From positions 3,144,501-3,208,500 of the forward strand of contig NZ_CP047026.1 of NCBI RefSeq assembly GCF_009796785.1: a stretch of 64,000 nucleotides of DNA. The letters are read 5' to 3'. Below are positions 18,098 to 27,357 of this stretch, in pieces. The position numbers and the translations under genes are program-made. The notes under the pieces are model-generated. The model saw only the letters and a list, made by a program, of their open reading frames with translations, was not told the DNA's origin and did no database searches. Position 1 is the stretch's first letter; every line of letters begins with the position of its first letter. The stretch is from Polaribacter sp. L3A8. GTDB lineage: Bacteria; Bacteroidota; Bacteroidia; Flavobacteriales; Flavobacteriaceae.

Positions 18098-20566
18098 ATG
18101 AAATATTTTACTTTTTTACTCATTTTTTTTACCTCTTTAACTGCTCTATCTCAAGTAAAAGGAAGGATTACCGATATCAAAAACAACCCTTTATCATTTG
18201 TAAGTATTTATTTAAATAAAACGGTAACAGGCACAACTTCTAATGATAGTGGAGAGTATGTTTTAAATGTTACTAAAAAAGGAAAGCAAACAATTGTTTT
18301 TCAAATTTTGGGGTATAAAACCGTAAAAAAGAAAGTGAATATTACTGCTTTTCCTTTTGAATTAAATATTCAATTAGAAGAAGAAGATGTACAATTAGCG
18401 GAGTTTTCTATTTCTACAAAAGACAATCCTGCAAATAGAATTATTAAAAATGTAATTGCAAGTAAAGAGAAAAATACTGATAAGTACGCAAAGTATACGG
18501 CTAAATTTTATTCTCGTGGCTTGTATAAAATAAAGGATGCACCAGAAAAGTTTTTAGGTCAGAATTTGGGCGATTTTGGAGGTGGATTAGATTCTACAAG
18601 AAGCGGAATTATTTATCTTTCGGAAACTGTTTCTGAAATCCATTTTCAGAAAAAACCTAAAAAGTTTAAAGAAAAAATTATTGCCTCTAAAGTTAGTGGA
18701 GAAGATAACGGAATTAGCTTTAATAGGGCAGAAGATGCCAATATCAATTTTTATAATAACAGTGTAACTTTTGGTAACGATTTAATTTCGCCAATTTCTA
18801 CCAATGCTTTTAGTTATTACAAATATCAATTAGAAGGCACTTTTTATGAAAAAAGCGGAAAACTAATCAACAAAATAAAAATCATCCCGAAAAGAAAAAA
18901 TGACCGAGTTTTTAATGGTTATTTATATATTGTAGAAGATGATTGGGCTTTGTATGGTGCCGATGTTTCGGTAACGGGGGCGCAAGTAAACATCCCTATT
19001 GTAGATGTTTTGTATCTAAAACAGAACTATAATCATTCTTCAGAAAATGATGCTTGGGTTTTAATTAGTCAGAGTATCGATTTTAAAGTAGATGGTTTTG
19101 GTTTTAAGTTAGATGGACGCTTTTCTTCCGGATATTCCGATTATAATTTTAATCCTAGGTATCATAAAGATACTTTTACCAACGAAGTTTTATCCTTTGA
19201 AAAAGAAGCAACAGAAAAAGATACGGTGTATTGGAATGCTTTAAGACCGGTTCCGTTAACGTTAGAAGAAACATCAGATTATAAATTTAAAGACAGTTTA
19301 AAACTTGTTCGGAAATCTAAAAAATATTTAGATTCTGTAGATAAAAAACAAAATAAGTTTAATGTATTGTCGCCAATAATGGGATATACCCATCGAAATT
19401 CTTATAAAAAATGGTCTGTATCTTATGATGGTTTAATAGATGATTTTAGCTTTAATACCGTGCAAGGTTTTAACACCTCTTTAGGTATTAGTTTTTTTAA
19501 AGAGCAAAATCATAAAGGAAAATGGTGGAATGCAGGTGTAAAAGCTAATTATGGTTTATCTGATAAACGCTTAAGACCAACCTTCTTTTTTACTAAAAAA
19601 TGGAATGATATTTCGAGACCAAGAATGACTATTTCTGGAGGAGTTACAACTGCCCAGTTTAATGATAGAAATCCTATCATGAAATTAAATAATACTATTA
19701 GCTCGCTACTAAGAAGGTTAAATTATTTAAAAATTTATGAAAAAGAGTTTGCTAAAATTTCTTATTCAGAAGAAATTAAAAATGGGGTTTATCTTTCATC
19801 ATCTTTAGAATACGCAAATAGAAAGCCTTTATTTAATACTACAGATTATTCGTTTGCTTCGAAAGATAATAATGGAGGCTATAAATCTAATAATCCTTTA
19901 GATAGAAACGATTTTGAAAATGCAGCATTTACAACGCATAAAATGGCGACTTTAAATGTAAAAGGAACTTTTGTTTTTGGGCAAAAGTATTTGTCTTATC
20001 CTGATAGTAAATTTAATATTGGTAATCCTAAGTTTCCAACCGTTAGTGTTACGTATACTAAAAAGTTTGAAGCGGCTAACTCTGAGTTGAATTCAGATTT
20101 GTTTCGTATTAATGTGAGGCAAGATATTGATGCAGGAAATTACGGGAAGTTTGTGTATAATTTAAAAGGAGGTGTGTTTTTAGAAAAGAAAAATATTCCT
20201 TTTATGGATTTGTTGCAAGCTAATGGAAATCGTTTGCTATTTCCTTTAGATGGTGAGTTAAATAGTTTTGGGTTGTTAGAGTATTATAAATTTTATACAA
20301 ATGATAGGTATGCAGAAGCGCATATAGAACATAATTTTAAAGGGGCAATTTTAGGTAAAATTCCGTTGCTAAATAAATTGAATTTTCACTTAGTGGGTGG
20401 AGCAAAAACGTTAATTATGGCCGATAAAAAACCGTATACAGAATATTCTGTAGGTTTAGATAACATTGGTTTTGGTAAATGGCGTTTTTTAAGGGTTGAT
20501 TATGTAAAATCTTTTCATGCAGGAATTAAAAGTAACGGTTTGTTGTTTCGATTGAGTATGTTTTAA
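18098..20566 (+). CDS. DUF5686 / carboxypeptidase-regulatory-like outer-membrane protein
   Basis: A protein of about 822 residues. It starts with a signal peptide (MKYFTFLLIFFTSLTALSQ), then a CarboxypepD_reg-like beta-sandwich (VKGRITDIKNNPLSF..., about 20-105), then the long DUF5686 region predicted to be a beta-barrel in this family. The ATG at 18098 is preferred over the in-frame upstream start at 18044 because only it gives a clean signal peptide. The molecular function of DUF5686 is not known; proteins like this are common in Bacteroidetes. It is followed 14 bases later by moaD, probably without functional connection. Confidence 0.85.
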   Translation: MKYFTFLLIFFTSLTALSQVKGRITDIKNNPLSFVSIYLNKTVTGTTSNDSGEYVLNVTKKGKQTIVFQILGYKTVKKKVNITAFPFELNIQLEEEDVQLAEFSISTKDNPANRIIKNVIASKEKNTDKYAKYTAKFYSRGLYKIKDAPEKFLGQNLGDFGGGLDSTRSGIIYLSETVSEIHFQKKPKKFKEKIIASKVSGEDNGISFNRAEDANINFYNNSVTFGNDLISPISTNAFSYYKYQLEGTFYEKSGKLINKIKIIPKRKNDRVFNGYLYIVEDDWALYGADVSVTGAQVNIPIVDVLYLKQNYNHSSENDAWVLISQSIDFKVDGFGFKLDGRFSSGYSDYNFNPRYHKDTFTNEVLSFEKEATEKDTVYWNALRPVPLTLEETSDYKFKDSLKLVRKSKKYLDSVDKKQNKFNVLSPIMGYTHRNSYKKWSVSYDGLIDDFSFNTVQGFNTSLGISFFKEQNHKGKWWNAGVKANYGLSDKRLRPTFFFTKKWNDISRPRMTISGGVTTAQFNDRNPIMKLNNTISSLLRRLNYLKIYEKEFAKISYSEEIKNGVYLSSSLEYANRKPLFNTTDYSFASKDNNGGYKSNNPLDRNDFENAAFTTHKMATLNVKGTFVFGQKYLSYPDSKFNIGNPKFPTVSVTYTKKFEAANSELNSDLFRINVRQDIDAGNYGKFVYNLKGGVFLEKKNIPFMDLLQANGNRLLFPLDGELNSFGLLEYYKFYTNDRYAEAHIEHNFKGAILGKIPLLNKLNFHLVGGAKTLIMADKKPYTEYSVGLDNIGFGKWRFLRVDYVKSFHAGIKSNGLLFRLSMF

Positions 20567-20579
20567 TTATTTTTGAAAG

Positions 20580-20822
20580 ATGAAAATTCAAATACTTTTT
20601 TTTGGGATTACAACAGATTTAGTAGGTGCTTCAAATTTAGATTTAGAAATTACTGATGCTTTAACAGTTGTAGGTTTTAAGAATTTTTTGAAGAAAGAAT
20701 ATCCGCAGTTAAAAAATATCAATTCTTATGCTATTGCCGTTAATGAAAGTTATGCGGCAGATGAGTTAGCCTTAAAAGAAGGCGATGTAATTGCTGTGAT
20801 TCCGCCAGTTAGCGGAGGGTAA
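20580..20822 (+). CDS. moaD: Molybdopterin synthase sulfur-carrier subunit MoaD
   Basis: An 80-residue ubiquitin-like protein ending in the diagnostic Gly-Gly (PPVSGG), which is adenylated and thiocarboxylated and then gives its sulfur to precursor Z in the molybdopterin synthase complex with MoaE. The beta-grasp pattern (MKIQILFFGITTDLVG... EGDVIAVIPPVSGG) is clear. The partner moaE lies 480 bases away, separated by an oppositely oriented DUF3817 gene. Confidence 0.93.
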   Translation: MKIQILFFGITTDLVGASNLDLEITDALTVVGFKNFLKKEYPQLKNINSYAIAVNESYAADELALKEGDVIAVIPPVSGG

Positions 20823-20825
20823 AAA

Positions 20826-20864
20826 AGCTTGTTTTTTATCCCCCGAAGGGAAGAAACAAGCTTG
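20826..20864. terminator. Bidirectional terminator between moaD and the DUF3817 gene
   Basis: AAGCTTGTTT (20826-20835) pairs with AAACAAGCTT (20855-20864) around a loop containing a second small CCC/GGG stem. T-runs follow in the minus direction. It lies between two convergent genes. Confidence 0.65.
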
Positions 20865-20891
20865 TATGATTTTCTGAAAAAATAGAGATAC

Positions 20892-21167
20892 TTATTTTTG
20901 ACAATATTTTTTATCAATATAAAAAGTTCCAAAAGGAATTACAGAGGCAACTAAAACAATTCCTAAAGTTTTGTTACTCCAATTCATTTCTTTTTTAATT
21001 ACAATAGCTAAAACTACATATAACATAAAAAGGATTCCATGAGGCATTCCTAACATTTTTACATAAGTTGCATCACCTTGAATATACTTAATTGGTGTTG
21101 CTATAAATAACAATAATAAGTAAGAAATTCCTTCTAAGATACTTACAAGTCTAAAGATGTTTTTCAT
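20892..21167 (-). CDS. DUF3817 small membrane protein
   Basis: About 91 residues with three hydrophobic segments, matching the DUF3817 family: MKNIFRLVSILEGISYLLLL, a short loop with GMPHGILF, and a last helix before IDKKYC. The ATG at 21167 fits the family better than the in-frame ATG at 21185. Function unknown; it is an integral inner-membrane protein placed on the opposite strand between moaD and moaE. Confidence 0.82.
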   Translation of the reverse strand: MKNIFRLVSILEGISYLLLLFIATPIKYIQGDATYVKMLGMPHGILFMLYVVLAIVIKKEMNWSNKTLGIVLVASVIPFGTFYIDKKYCQK

Positions 21168-21304
21168 TTTATAGGTATTAATCATTGCGTATAAAGTGAA
21201 GCAATCTATTTAAATTAAGAGATTACTTCGTGCGAAACTCCTCGTAATGACGTTTCGTTTATTTTTGCGAAAATACAATTTTGTTTTCCTATTTTTGTTG
21301 ATGA

Positions 21305-21727
21305 ATGGAAAGAACTTCAATAAAAATTACATCAGAAAAATTAGATTTACAAGAATGTTACAATTTTGTAGAAGATGATGCTTGTGGCGGAATTTCTGCA
21401 TTTGTAGGTACAGTTAGAAATGATACACAAGGAAAAGAGGTGTTGCAGTTAGATTTTTCTACCTACAAACCAATGGCAATTAAAGAAATGCAAAAAATTG
21501 CAGATTTGGCTTTAGAGAAATTCGATATTAAAAAAATAGCCATTCATCATGCAGAAGGAATGTTGCAGGTTGGTGAAATTCCTGTAATTATAACTACTTC
21601 TTCTAAACATAGAAAAGCCGCTTTTGAGGCTTGTGAGTTTGCAATTGACACTTTAAAAGAAACGGTACCTATTTGGAAAAAAGAATACTTTGCAGATGGT
21701 GAGGTTTGGGTAAATGCACATCCGTGA
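21305..21727 (+). CDS. moaE: Molybdopterin synthase catalytic subunit MoaE
   Basis: The 140-residue catalytic subunit that, with MoaD, inserts the dithiolene sulfurs into precursor Z. Recognisable parts are the N-terminal GISAFVGTVRNDTQG, the central IHHAEGMLQVGE and the C-terminal TVPIWKKEYFADG with the conserved lysines. Length is typical. A TATTTTTG box at 21290-21297 ends only seven bases before the ATG, so the message could be almost leaderless; a second such box is at 21260. Confidence 0.95.
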   Translation: MERTSIKITSEKLDLQECYNFVEDDACGGISAFVGTVRNDTQGKEVLQLDFSTYKPMAIKEMQKIADLALEKFDIKKIAIHHAEGMLQVGEIPVIITTSSKHRKAAFEACEFAIDTLKETVPIWKKEYFADGEVWVNAHP

Positions 21728-21767
21728 ATTAGTTAGCGGTTCTCAGTATTCAGTTTGCAGTCAAAAA

Positions 21768-22385
21768 TTTTACCCAATGCTGTTGCGAGCGTCTCGCTCG
21801 TATCTTTTCTTACAACATTGTAGGATAAGTTCGTGGAAATTACGCCGCATGTTATTGGTGTTTGCACGAGCGGGACGCTCGCGCTATCGGGGAATTACTT
21901 TTAGTTTTTTTAATTTGTGTTTGTTTATAGTTGATAACTTTTAATGATTGTAAGACTGTGTTTGTGGAAATGTTTTCACCTAATGCTGTTGCGAGCGTCT
22001 CGCTCGTATCTTTTCTTACAACATTGTAGAATAAGTTCGTGTAAATTACTCTGCATGTTATTGGTATTTGCACGAGCGAGACGCTCGCGCTATCGGGGAA
22101 TGACTTTTAGTTTTTTTAATTTTTGTTTGTTTATAGTTGATAACTTTTAATGATTGTAAGACTGTGCTTGTGGAAATATTTTTACCAAATGCTAGTGCGA
22201 GCGTCTCGCTCGTATCTTTTCTTACAACATTGTAGAATAAGTTCGTGTAAATTACTCTGCATGTTATTGGTATTTGCACGAGCGAGACGCTTGCGCTATC
22301 GGGGAATGACTTTTAGTTTTTTTAATTTTTGTTTGTTTATAGTTGATAACTTTTAATGATTGTAAGACTGTGCTTGTGGAAGTAT
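21768..22385. repeat. Three tandem 206-bp repeats with inverted GC-rich arms
   Basis: Three copies of a 206-bp unit (about 21768-21973, 21974-22179, 22180-22385) differ at only a few positions. Each contains GCGAGCGTCTCGCTCG (at 21785, 21991, 22197) and, about 66 bases later, its reverse complement CGAGCGAGACGCTCGC (with single changes in copies 1 and 3). Each arm can itself fold. The GC-rich arms stand out in an AT-rich background and resemble dispersed REP/BIME-type sequences. Short open frames on both strands exist only because the period and composition allow them; no gene is supported here. The rest of the 21728-22542 gap is the heptamer array. Confidence 0.85.
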
Positions 22386-22393
22386 TTTAACTT

Positions 22394-22561
22394 GCTTACT
22401 GCTTACTGCTTACTGCTTACTGCTTACTGCTTACTGCTTACTGCTTACTGCTTACTGCTTACTGCTTACTGCTTACTGCTTACTGCTTACTGCTTACTGC
22501 TTACTGCTTACTGCTTACTGCTTACTGCTTACTGCTTACTGCTTACTGCTTACTGCTTACT
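22394..22561. repeat. Perfect 24-copy heptanucleotide array (GCTTACT)n
   Basis: Twenty-four uninterrupted copies of GCTTACT span 168 bp, directly after the third 206-bp repeat. On the minus strand it reads AGTAAGC and enters the 3' end of ctaA, supplying its last codons and stop. Because 7 is not a multiple of 3, every frame meets TAA within the array. Perfect identity suggests recent expansion by slippage. Confidence 0.95.
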
Positions 22562-23571
22562 GCCTTCCTACTCTGAACCCATAAGTAATACTGCAACCCA
22601 AATAAAACTGCACCTGCCAATAAGTGTGTTGCTTGTGTGCCTAAAGGAAATTCTGCATAATACATTAAAATACCTGTAATGGTTTCTAAGAAAATTAAAC
22701 CCACTATCCAGTTTACAAGCCTGTAGCCTAGGTCTTTTGCTTGATTTAGGTAAAATAAACCCAAATTTACTAAGACAATTGCAATTGTAAAAGATCTGTG
22801 AAAATAGAATTTAAAACTAGGATTCATCAAACTATAATCTTTGTTTTCGAAGCCATAAAGTTTTACTTGTTCGTCTATAAATTGTCTTACTTGGGTACCC
22901 ATTGCAATTTGTATCAAAGAAAAAACTGCAGATACAATTAGCAATTTACTAAAGAGCGAATTGTAAGTGTAGGTCTTTTTTTTATCCGAAGAAATAAATT
23001 TTAATTGTAATAAAAGAGCAATAATAATTAAACCAATCACCATGTGAATGGTAATAATTGTTGGTTTTAAATTGGTGTCTACCACAGTTTTTCCTAACCA
23101 AGCTTCTACAAGCATTAGAAAAAATGCAGTATAAGCAAGTATAGGAATCCTTTTGTCTGTTTTCCAGAATTTTGTTGCTCCGTAAATTAAAAATAAGAAG
23201 ACAAAACCAGCTAAAACAGAAGATAATCTGTTAATGTACTCTGTCCAAGAGTGGTATTTATTAAATTTAGCGTAATCGTGTTTTGTGTAGTTTGCCCAAT
23301 TACTCTTATTAAATTTATCTGTAGTTTTAAGAGTGTGTTCTGCTACAAATAGTGCTTCATCTTTAATAATAATAAAACCTTTTTTAAACTCAGTATTTGG
23401 TTTCCAAGTAATTTGTTCTTCTGCGGTTGGCGGAATATAATAGCCAAAACATTTAGGCCAATCGGGACAGCCCATTCCAGAACCAGTCATTCTAACAACA
23501 GCACCTGCTAAAAAAATTAAGTAGACAGATATGATAGCAATTTGTACGGTTTTTGGAAATCTACTTTTCAT
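22543..23571 (-). CDS. ctaA: Haem A synthase (CtaA/COX15)
   Basis: Haem A synthase oxidises the haem O methyl group to give haem A for cytochrome oxidases. The 342-residue protein has about eight membrane segments and the family signatures [19 protein letters not shown] (near the N-terminus), haem-ligand histidines in [14 protein letters not shown] region context, [11 protein letters not shown] and [11 protein letters not shown]. The last residues (AVSSKQ) are encoded by the heptamer array, so the C-terminal tail is set by the repeat phase. A TATTTTTG -7 box (plus 23590-23597) lies just upstream, abutting the csp terminator. Confidence 0.93.
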   Translation of the reverse strand: MKSRFPKTVQIAIISVYLIFLAGAVVRMTGSGMGCPDWPKCFGYYIPPTAEEQITWKPNTEFKKGFIIIKDEALFVAEHTLKTTDKFNKSNWANYTKHDYAKFNKYHSWTEYINRLSSVLAGFVFLFLIYGATKFWKTDKRIPILAYTAFFLMLVEAWLGKTVVDTNLKPTIITIHMVIGLIIIALLLQLKFISSDKKKTYTYNSLFSKLLIVSAVFSLIQIAMGTQVRQFIDEQVKLYGFENKDYSLMNPSFKFYFHRSFTIAIVLVNLGLFYLNQAKDLGYRLVNWIVGLIFLETITGILMYYAEFPLGTQATHLLAGAVLFGLQYYLWVQSRKAVSSKQ

Positions 23572-23601
23572 AAAAGAATATTATTTCTGCAAAAATAAGA
23601 C

Positions 23602-23632
23602 AAAAAAAAGCCGCTTAAAAAATTAAGCGACT
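23602..23632 (-). terminator. Rho-independent terminator of the cold-shock gene
   Basis: On the minus strand GTCGCTTAA pairs with TTAAGCGGC (plus 23623-23631 and 23610-23618) and is followed by a run of eight T, just after the csp stop. Confidence 0.8.
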
Positions 23633-23655
23633 TGTTCTTTTCAAAAAATTTAAAA

Positions 23656-23847
23656 TTATAGAACTCTAACGTCTACTGCATTTAAACCTTTTCTACCTTC
23701 TTTAAGGTCGAACTCTACTGCGTCACCTTCTCTAATTTCGTCAATTAATCCTGATACATGTACAAAGTACTCTGTGTTTGAATCATCTTCTGTTACAAAT
23801 CCAAATCCTTTAGATTCGTTGAAGAATTTTACTGTTCCTTTTTTCAA
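23656..23847 (-). CDS. CspA-family cold-shock protein
   Basis: A 63-residue single OB-fold RNA chaperone with RNP1 (KGFGFV, residues 13-18) and an RNP2-like YFVHVSG (27-33). Length is normal for a cold-shock domain protein. It sits alone between ctaA and the nrd operon with its own terminator and a TATATTTG promoter box. Confidence 0.95.
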   Translation of the reverse strand: MKKGTVKFFNESKGFGFVTEDDSNTEYFVHVSGLIDEIREGDAVEFDLKEGRKGLNAVDVRVL

Positions 23848-23877
23848 AATAATATAATATAAATGTTAATAATACTG

Positions 23878-23885
23878 CAAATATA
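23878..23885 (-). promoter_or_regulatory. Candidate -7 box of the cold-shock gene
   Basis: TATATTTG on the minus strand, about 30 bases upstream of the csp ATG at 23847, matches TAnnTTTG. The remaining stretch 23886-24248 is AT-rich, holds the nrdB upstream region, and shows no gene, strong hairpin or RNA that I can recognise. Confidence 0.5.
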
Positions 23886-24248
23886 AGATTATATTAATTG
23901 GTTTTACATAATTGCTGTTTTAAATAACATTTTTCCTTTTTTTTATAAAAAAGAGGTGTTTTAAAAAAGAAAATTTGATGCATAAAAATGTAATAAAATT
24001 TCTTTTCTAGAGGTGTTTTAAGAATGTCAACAGTAGCAGTTACTTAGCTGTTTTTTGTGTTTTAAAATATTGATTTTCATTTAATTGAAAAAGCGTTCTT
24101 TTTATTGGAAGTTGATAAAAAAACGATTATTGTTAAAAACTTCAAGGGATTTGTGAATAACTATAACTTTCATTTCGGAACAAAAAAACCAATCTTTGTA
24201 AGACTTGTTCTTAACATCAAATTAACCTTCAAATAACACCAATTTACT

Positions 24249-25523
24249 GTGGAGATTACGCACATTATAAAAAGAGACTCTGAAACAACCACTTTTGAGT
24301 TAGAGAAAATTATTAATGCTATTGAAAAAGCAATGCTTACTGTAAATAATGGCTCTAGAAATGATGCTATTGCAATTTCTAATATTGTACACGGTACTTT
24401 ATTAGAGAGAAGGTTAAATGAGCCAGATTATATGCCTACAGTAGAGCAGGTTCAAGACATTGTAGAGTATAAATTAATGGACAGCCCTTTTCATGATGTG
24501 GCAAAGGCGTATATTTTATATAGAGATGAACAAACAAGAAGTAGAAAGCCTAATATTTTTGAGAAAAGAATAAACTTAAAGCCTTACGATTATCCTGCAT
24601 TAGGAGAATATGTAGATGCTATTAGACACTCTTATTGGATACATACAGAATTTAATTACACGAGCGATATACAAGATTTTAAAGCAACTCTTACCAGTTT
24701 AGAACAAAATGCTATTAAAAATACCATGTTGGCAATTTCTCAAATAGAAGTAGCCGTTAAAACTTTTTGGGGAGACATTTATAAAAAAATGCCGAAGCCA
24801 GAAATTGGTTCTGTTGGTGCAACGTTTGCAGAAAGTGAAGTACGACATCACGATGCATATTCTCATTTATTAGAGATCTTAGGGTTAAACAATGAGTTTA
24901 AAAACTTAAAGAAGAAGCCTGTAATTATGAAACGTGTTAGTTACTTAGAAGGCGCGTTAAAAAATGTAAACAGTGAAGACAATCAAGAGTTTTCTGAATC
25001 GATAATTTTATTCTCTCTATTTATAGAGCATGTATCTTTATTTTCTCAGTTTTTGATTATTATGGCTTTTAACAAGCATAAAAATGTTTTAAAAGGAATT
25101 TCTAATGTGGTAGAAGCTACTTCTAAAGAAGAGCAAATTCATGGAGATTTTGGTATCGATCTTATTAAGATTATAAAAGAAGAAAACCCAGAATGGTTTA
25201 GTGAGGAGCATAATTTATTGGTTCAAGAAACTTGTAAAGAAGCATTTCTTTCTGAAAGTAAATTAATAGACTGGATTTTTGAAAAAGGAGAATTAGATTT
25301 TCTACCTAAAGACGTAATAAAAGAATTTATTAAAAATAGATTTAATAATTCTTTAGAGAGTATTGGTATATCAAAAATATTTGATGTAGACCAAGTATTA
25401 TTATCTGAAACAGATTGGTTTGATGATGAAATTATTGGAACCAAACACGGAGATTTCTTTGTAAAAAGATCTATCAATTACAGTAAAAGAACTAAAAGTA
25501 TAACTAGCGACGACCTATTTTAA
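24249..25523 (+). CDS. nrdB: Class I ribonucleotide reductase small subunit with N-terminal ATP-cone
   Basis: The radical-generating subunit of ribonucleotide reductase, 424 residues. Residues about 3-95 are an ATP-cone (ITHIIKRDSETTTFELEKI ... DVAKAYILYRDEQ), a domain normally on the large subunit. The ferritin-like core follows, with metal ligands E167, E197 and H200 (SEVRHH), E260, E295 and H298 (EEQIHG); Y204 is at the radical tyrosine position. The start is GTG at 24249. nrdA follows three bases later. The layout matches the Leeuwenhoekiella blandensis enzyme, in which ATP/dATP control acts through NrdB; whether the metal site is di-manganese as there cannot be read from sequence alone. 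Confidence 0.95.
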   Translation: MEITHIIKRDSETTTFELEKIINAIEKAMLTVNNGSRNDAIAISNIVHGTLLERRLNEPDYMPTVEQVQDIVEYKLMDSPFHDVAKAYILYRDEQTRSRKPNIFEKRINLKPYDYPALGEYVDAIRHSYWIHTEFNYTSDIQDFKATLTSLEQNAIKNTMLAISQIEVAVKTFWGDIYKKMPKPEIGSVGATFAESEVRHHDAYSHLLEILGLNNEFKNLKKKPVIMKRVSYLEGALKNVNSEDNQEFSESIILFSLFIEHVSLFSQFLIIMAFNKHKNVLKGISNVVEATSKEEQIHGDFGIDLIKIIKEENPEWFSEEHNLLVQETCKEAFLSESKLIDWIFEKGELDFLPKDVIKEFIKNRFNNSLESIGISKIFDVDQVLLSETDWFDDEIIGTKHGDFFVKRSINYSKRTKSITSDDLF

Positions 25524-25526
25524 ATT

Positions 25527-27305
25527 ATGAACTTGAACGAAACAGCAACAGCAGACTTAACCGAACACGAAAAATTAATTCAAGCAAGAAACGCCGCTAG
25601 GAAAGAAATGCTTAAAGATAACAAAGAACCAGAAATTACATGGCTAACAGAAAATAGCCGTAAATTTTTACAGTCTGGTTATTTAACGGGAGATACTACT
25701 CCAGAAGAAAGAATCCGTGAAATAGCAGATAATGCAGAGGGTCTTTTAAAAATTAAAGGTTTTTCTGATAAGTTTTACAAATACATGGCTGCTGGCTATT
25801 ATTCTTTAGCATCGCCAGTATGGTCTAACTTTGGTAAGAAAAGAGGTTTACCTATTAGCTGTTTTGGAAGTCATGTGGCAGATGATATGGGGGATATTTT
25901 ATTCTCACAATCAGAAGTTGGTATGATGTCTAAACTTGGTGGAGGAACGTCTGGTTACTTTGGTAAGTTGCGAGAAAGAGGTGCAGATGTTAAAAATAAC
26001 GGTTCTTCGTCAGGATCGGTTCACATTATGCAATTGTTCGAAAAAATGGTTGATGTTGTAAGTCAAGGTTCTGTAAGGAGAGGTCGTTTTTCTCCATATT
26101 TACCAATAGATCATCAAGATATTAAAGAATTTTTAGAAATAGGTACAGAAGGAAATCCAATTCAAGAATTAACGCATGGAGTTACAGTAAGTGACCAATG
26201 GATGCAAGAAATGATTGATGGAGATGTAGAAAAAAGAGGTCTTTGGGCAAAAGTTTTACAAAGAAGAGGAGAAATAGGATACCCTTACATACTTTTTAGA
26301 GACAATGCAAATAACGGAACGGTAGATGTTTATAAAGACAAAAACCACGAAATTTATGCAAGTAACCTTTGTACAGAAATCATGTTACCATCTAATGAAG
26401 ATTGGTCTTTTGTTTGCTGTTTATCATCTATTAACTTAGTACATTATGATGAGTGGAAAGATACAGATGCTGTAGAAACATTAGCATATTTCTTAGATGC
26501 AGTAATGCAAGAATTTATCAATAAATTAGAAGTATATAGAGATTCTGCAGATAGAGACGATCAGTTTACGTTTCGTTTTATGGAGAAAGCCTATAAATTT
26601 GCAAAAGAAAATAGAGCATTAGGTTTAGGTGCTTTAGGATGGCATTCTTTATTACAATCTAAAATGTTAGGGTTTGATAGTGCAGAGGCGTATGCTTTAA
26701 ACAGTGAAATCTTTAAAGTAATTAAAGAAAAATCATACAAAGCATCAGAAGAAATGGCAAAATTGTATGGAGAACCAGAAGTATTAAAAGGATATGGTAG
26801 ACGTAATGCAACGTTAAATGCAGTTGCTCCAACTACTTCATCAGCATTTATATTAGGACAAGTATCACAAGGTATAGAGCCAATTTGGTCTAATATTTAT
26901 GTAAAAGATATTGCAAAAATTAAAACAACAATTAAGAATCCTGTTTTAGAACAACTTTTAGAAGCTAAAGGACAAAACACATCTGATGTTTGGAAAAGTA
27001 TTAGAGATAACGATGGTTCAGTTCAGCATTTAAGTATTTTAACAGAACACGAGAAAGACGTTTTTAAAACGTATTCAGAAATAGATCAAAATGTAATTGT
27101 ATATCAAGCGGCAAATAGACAAAACCATATAGATCAAGGACAATCTATTAATATTATGGTGCATCCAGATATGCCAATTAAAGAAGTGAATTCAGTATAT
27201 ATTAATGCTTGGAAATTAGGTGTAAAATCTATGTATTACCAACACAGTATGAATGCTGCACAGAAGTTTAAACAAAAGAAAGAATGTGCTAGTTGCGAAG
27301 GGTAA
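25527..27305 (+). CDS. nrdA: Class I ribonucleotide reductase large subunit lacking the ATP-cone
   Basis: Reduces ribonucleoside diphosphates to deoxyribonucleotides. At 592 residues it is much shorter than the usual NrdA of about 760 and has no ATP-cone. Catalytic residues are all there: C112 (LPISCFGS), N280/C282/E284 (SNLCTEI), the redox partner in SFVCCLSS (C297/C298), the radical-transfer tyrosines Y570-Y571 (SMYYQHS), and the C-terminal swinging thiols C587/C590 (ECASCEG). It forms a two-gene operon with the ATP-cone nrdB, and ends at a strong terminator. Confidence 0.96.
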   Translation: MNLNETATADLTEHEKLIQARNAARKEMLKDNKEPEITWLTENSRKFLQSGYLTGDTTPEERIREIADNAEGLLKIKGFSDKFYKYMAAGYYSLASPVWSNFGKKRGLPISCFGSHVADDMGDILFSQSEVGMMSKLGGGTSGYFGKLRERGADVKNNGSSSGSVHIMQLFEKMVDVVSQGSVRRGRFSPYLPIDHQDIKEFLEIGTEGNPIQELTHGVTVSDQWMQEMIDGDVEKRGLWAKVLQRRGEIGYPYILFRDNANNGTVDVYKDKNHEIYASNLCTEIMLPSNEDWSFVCCLSSINLVHYDEWKDTDAVETLAYFLDAVMQEFINKLEVYRDSADRDDQFTFRFMEKAYKFAKENRALGLGALGWHSLLQSKMLGFDSAEAYALNSEIFKVIKEKSYKASEEMAKLYGEPEVLKGYGRRNATLNAVAPTTSSAFILGQVSQGIEPIWSNIYVKDIAKIKTTIKNPVLEQLLEAKGQNTSDVWKSIRDNDGSVQHLSILTEHEKDVFKTYSEIDQNVIVYQAANRQNHIDQGQSINIMVHPDMPIKEVNSVYINAWKLGVKSMYYQHSMNAAQKFKQKKECASCEG

Positions 27306-27325
27306 TTAGTAGTATAAATAAAGAT

Positions 27326-27356
27326 AAGAGAAGTCGAAAGGCTTCTCTTTTTTTTT
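27326..27356 (+). terminator. Rho-independent terminator of nrdBA
   Basis: AAGAGAAG (27326-27333) pairs with CTTCTCTT (27342-27349) around an 8-base loop and is followed by a T-run, 20 bases after the nrdA stop. Confidence 0.85.
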
Positions 27357-27357
27357 G

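Noticed and set aside
21768..22385. CRISPR-like array or phage attachment site
   Set aside because: Only three near-identical 206-bp units without variable spacers; no cas or integrase gene is nearby.
22394..22561. CRISPR array
   Set aside because: The units are 7 bp with no spacers, so this is a simple tandem repeat.
21714..22679. Several repeated open frames of 68-107 codons on both strands, one with many LLTAY repeats
   Set aside because: They follow the 206-bp and 7-bp repeats in phase and have no codon-usage or family support; the leucine-rich one is a translation of the heptamer array.
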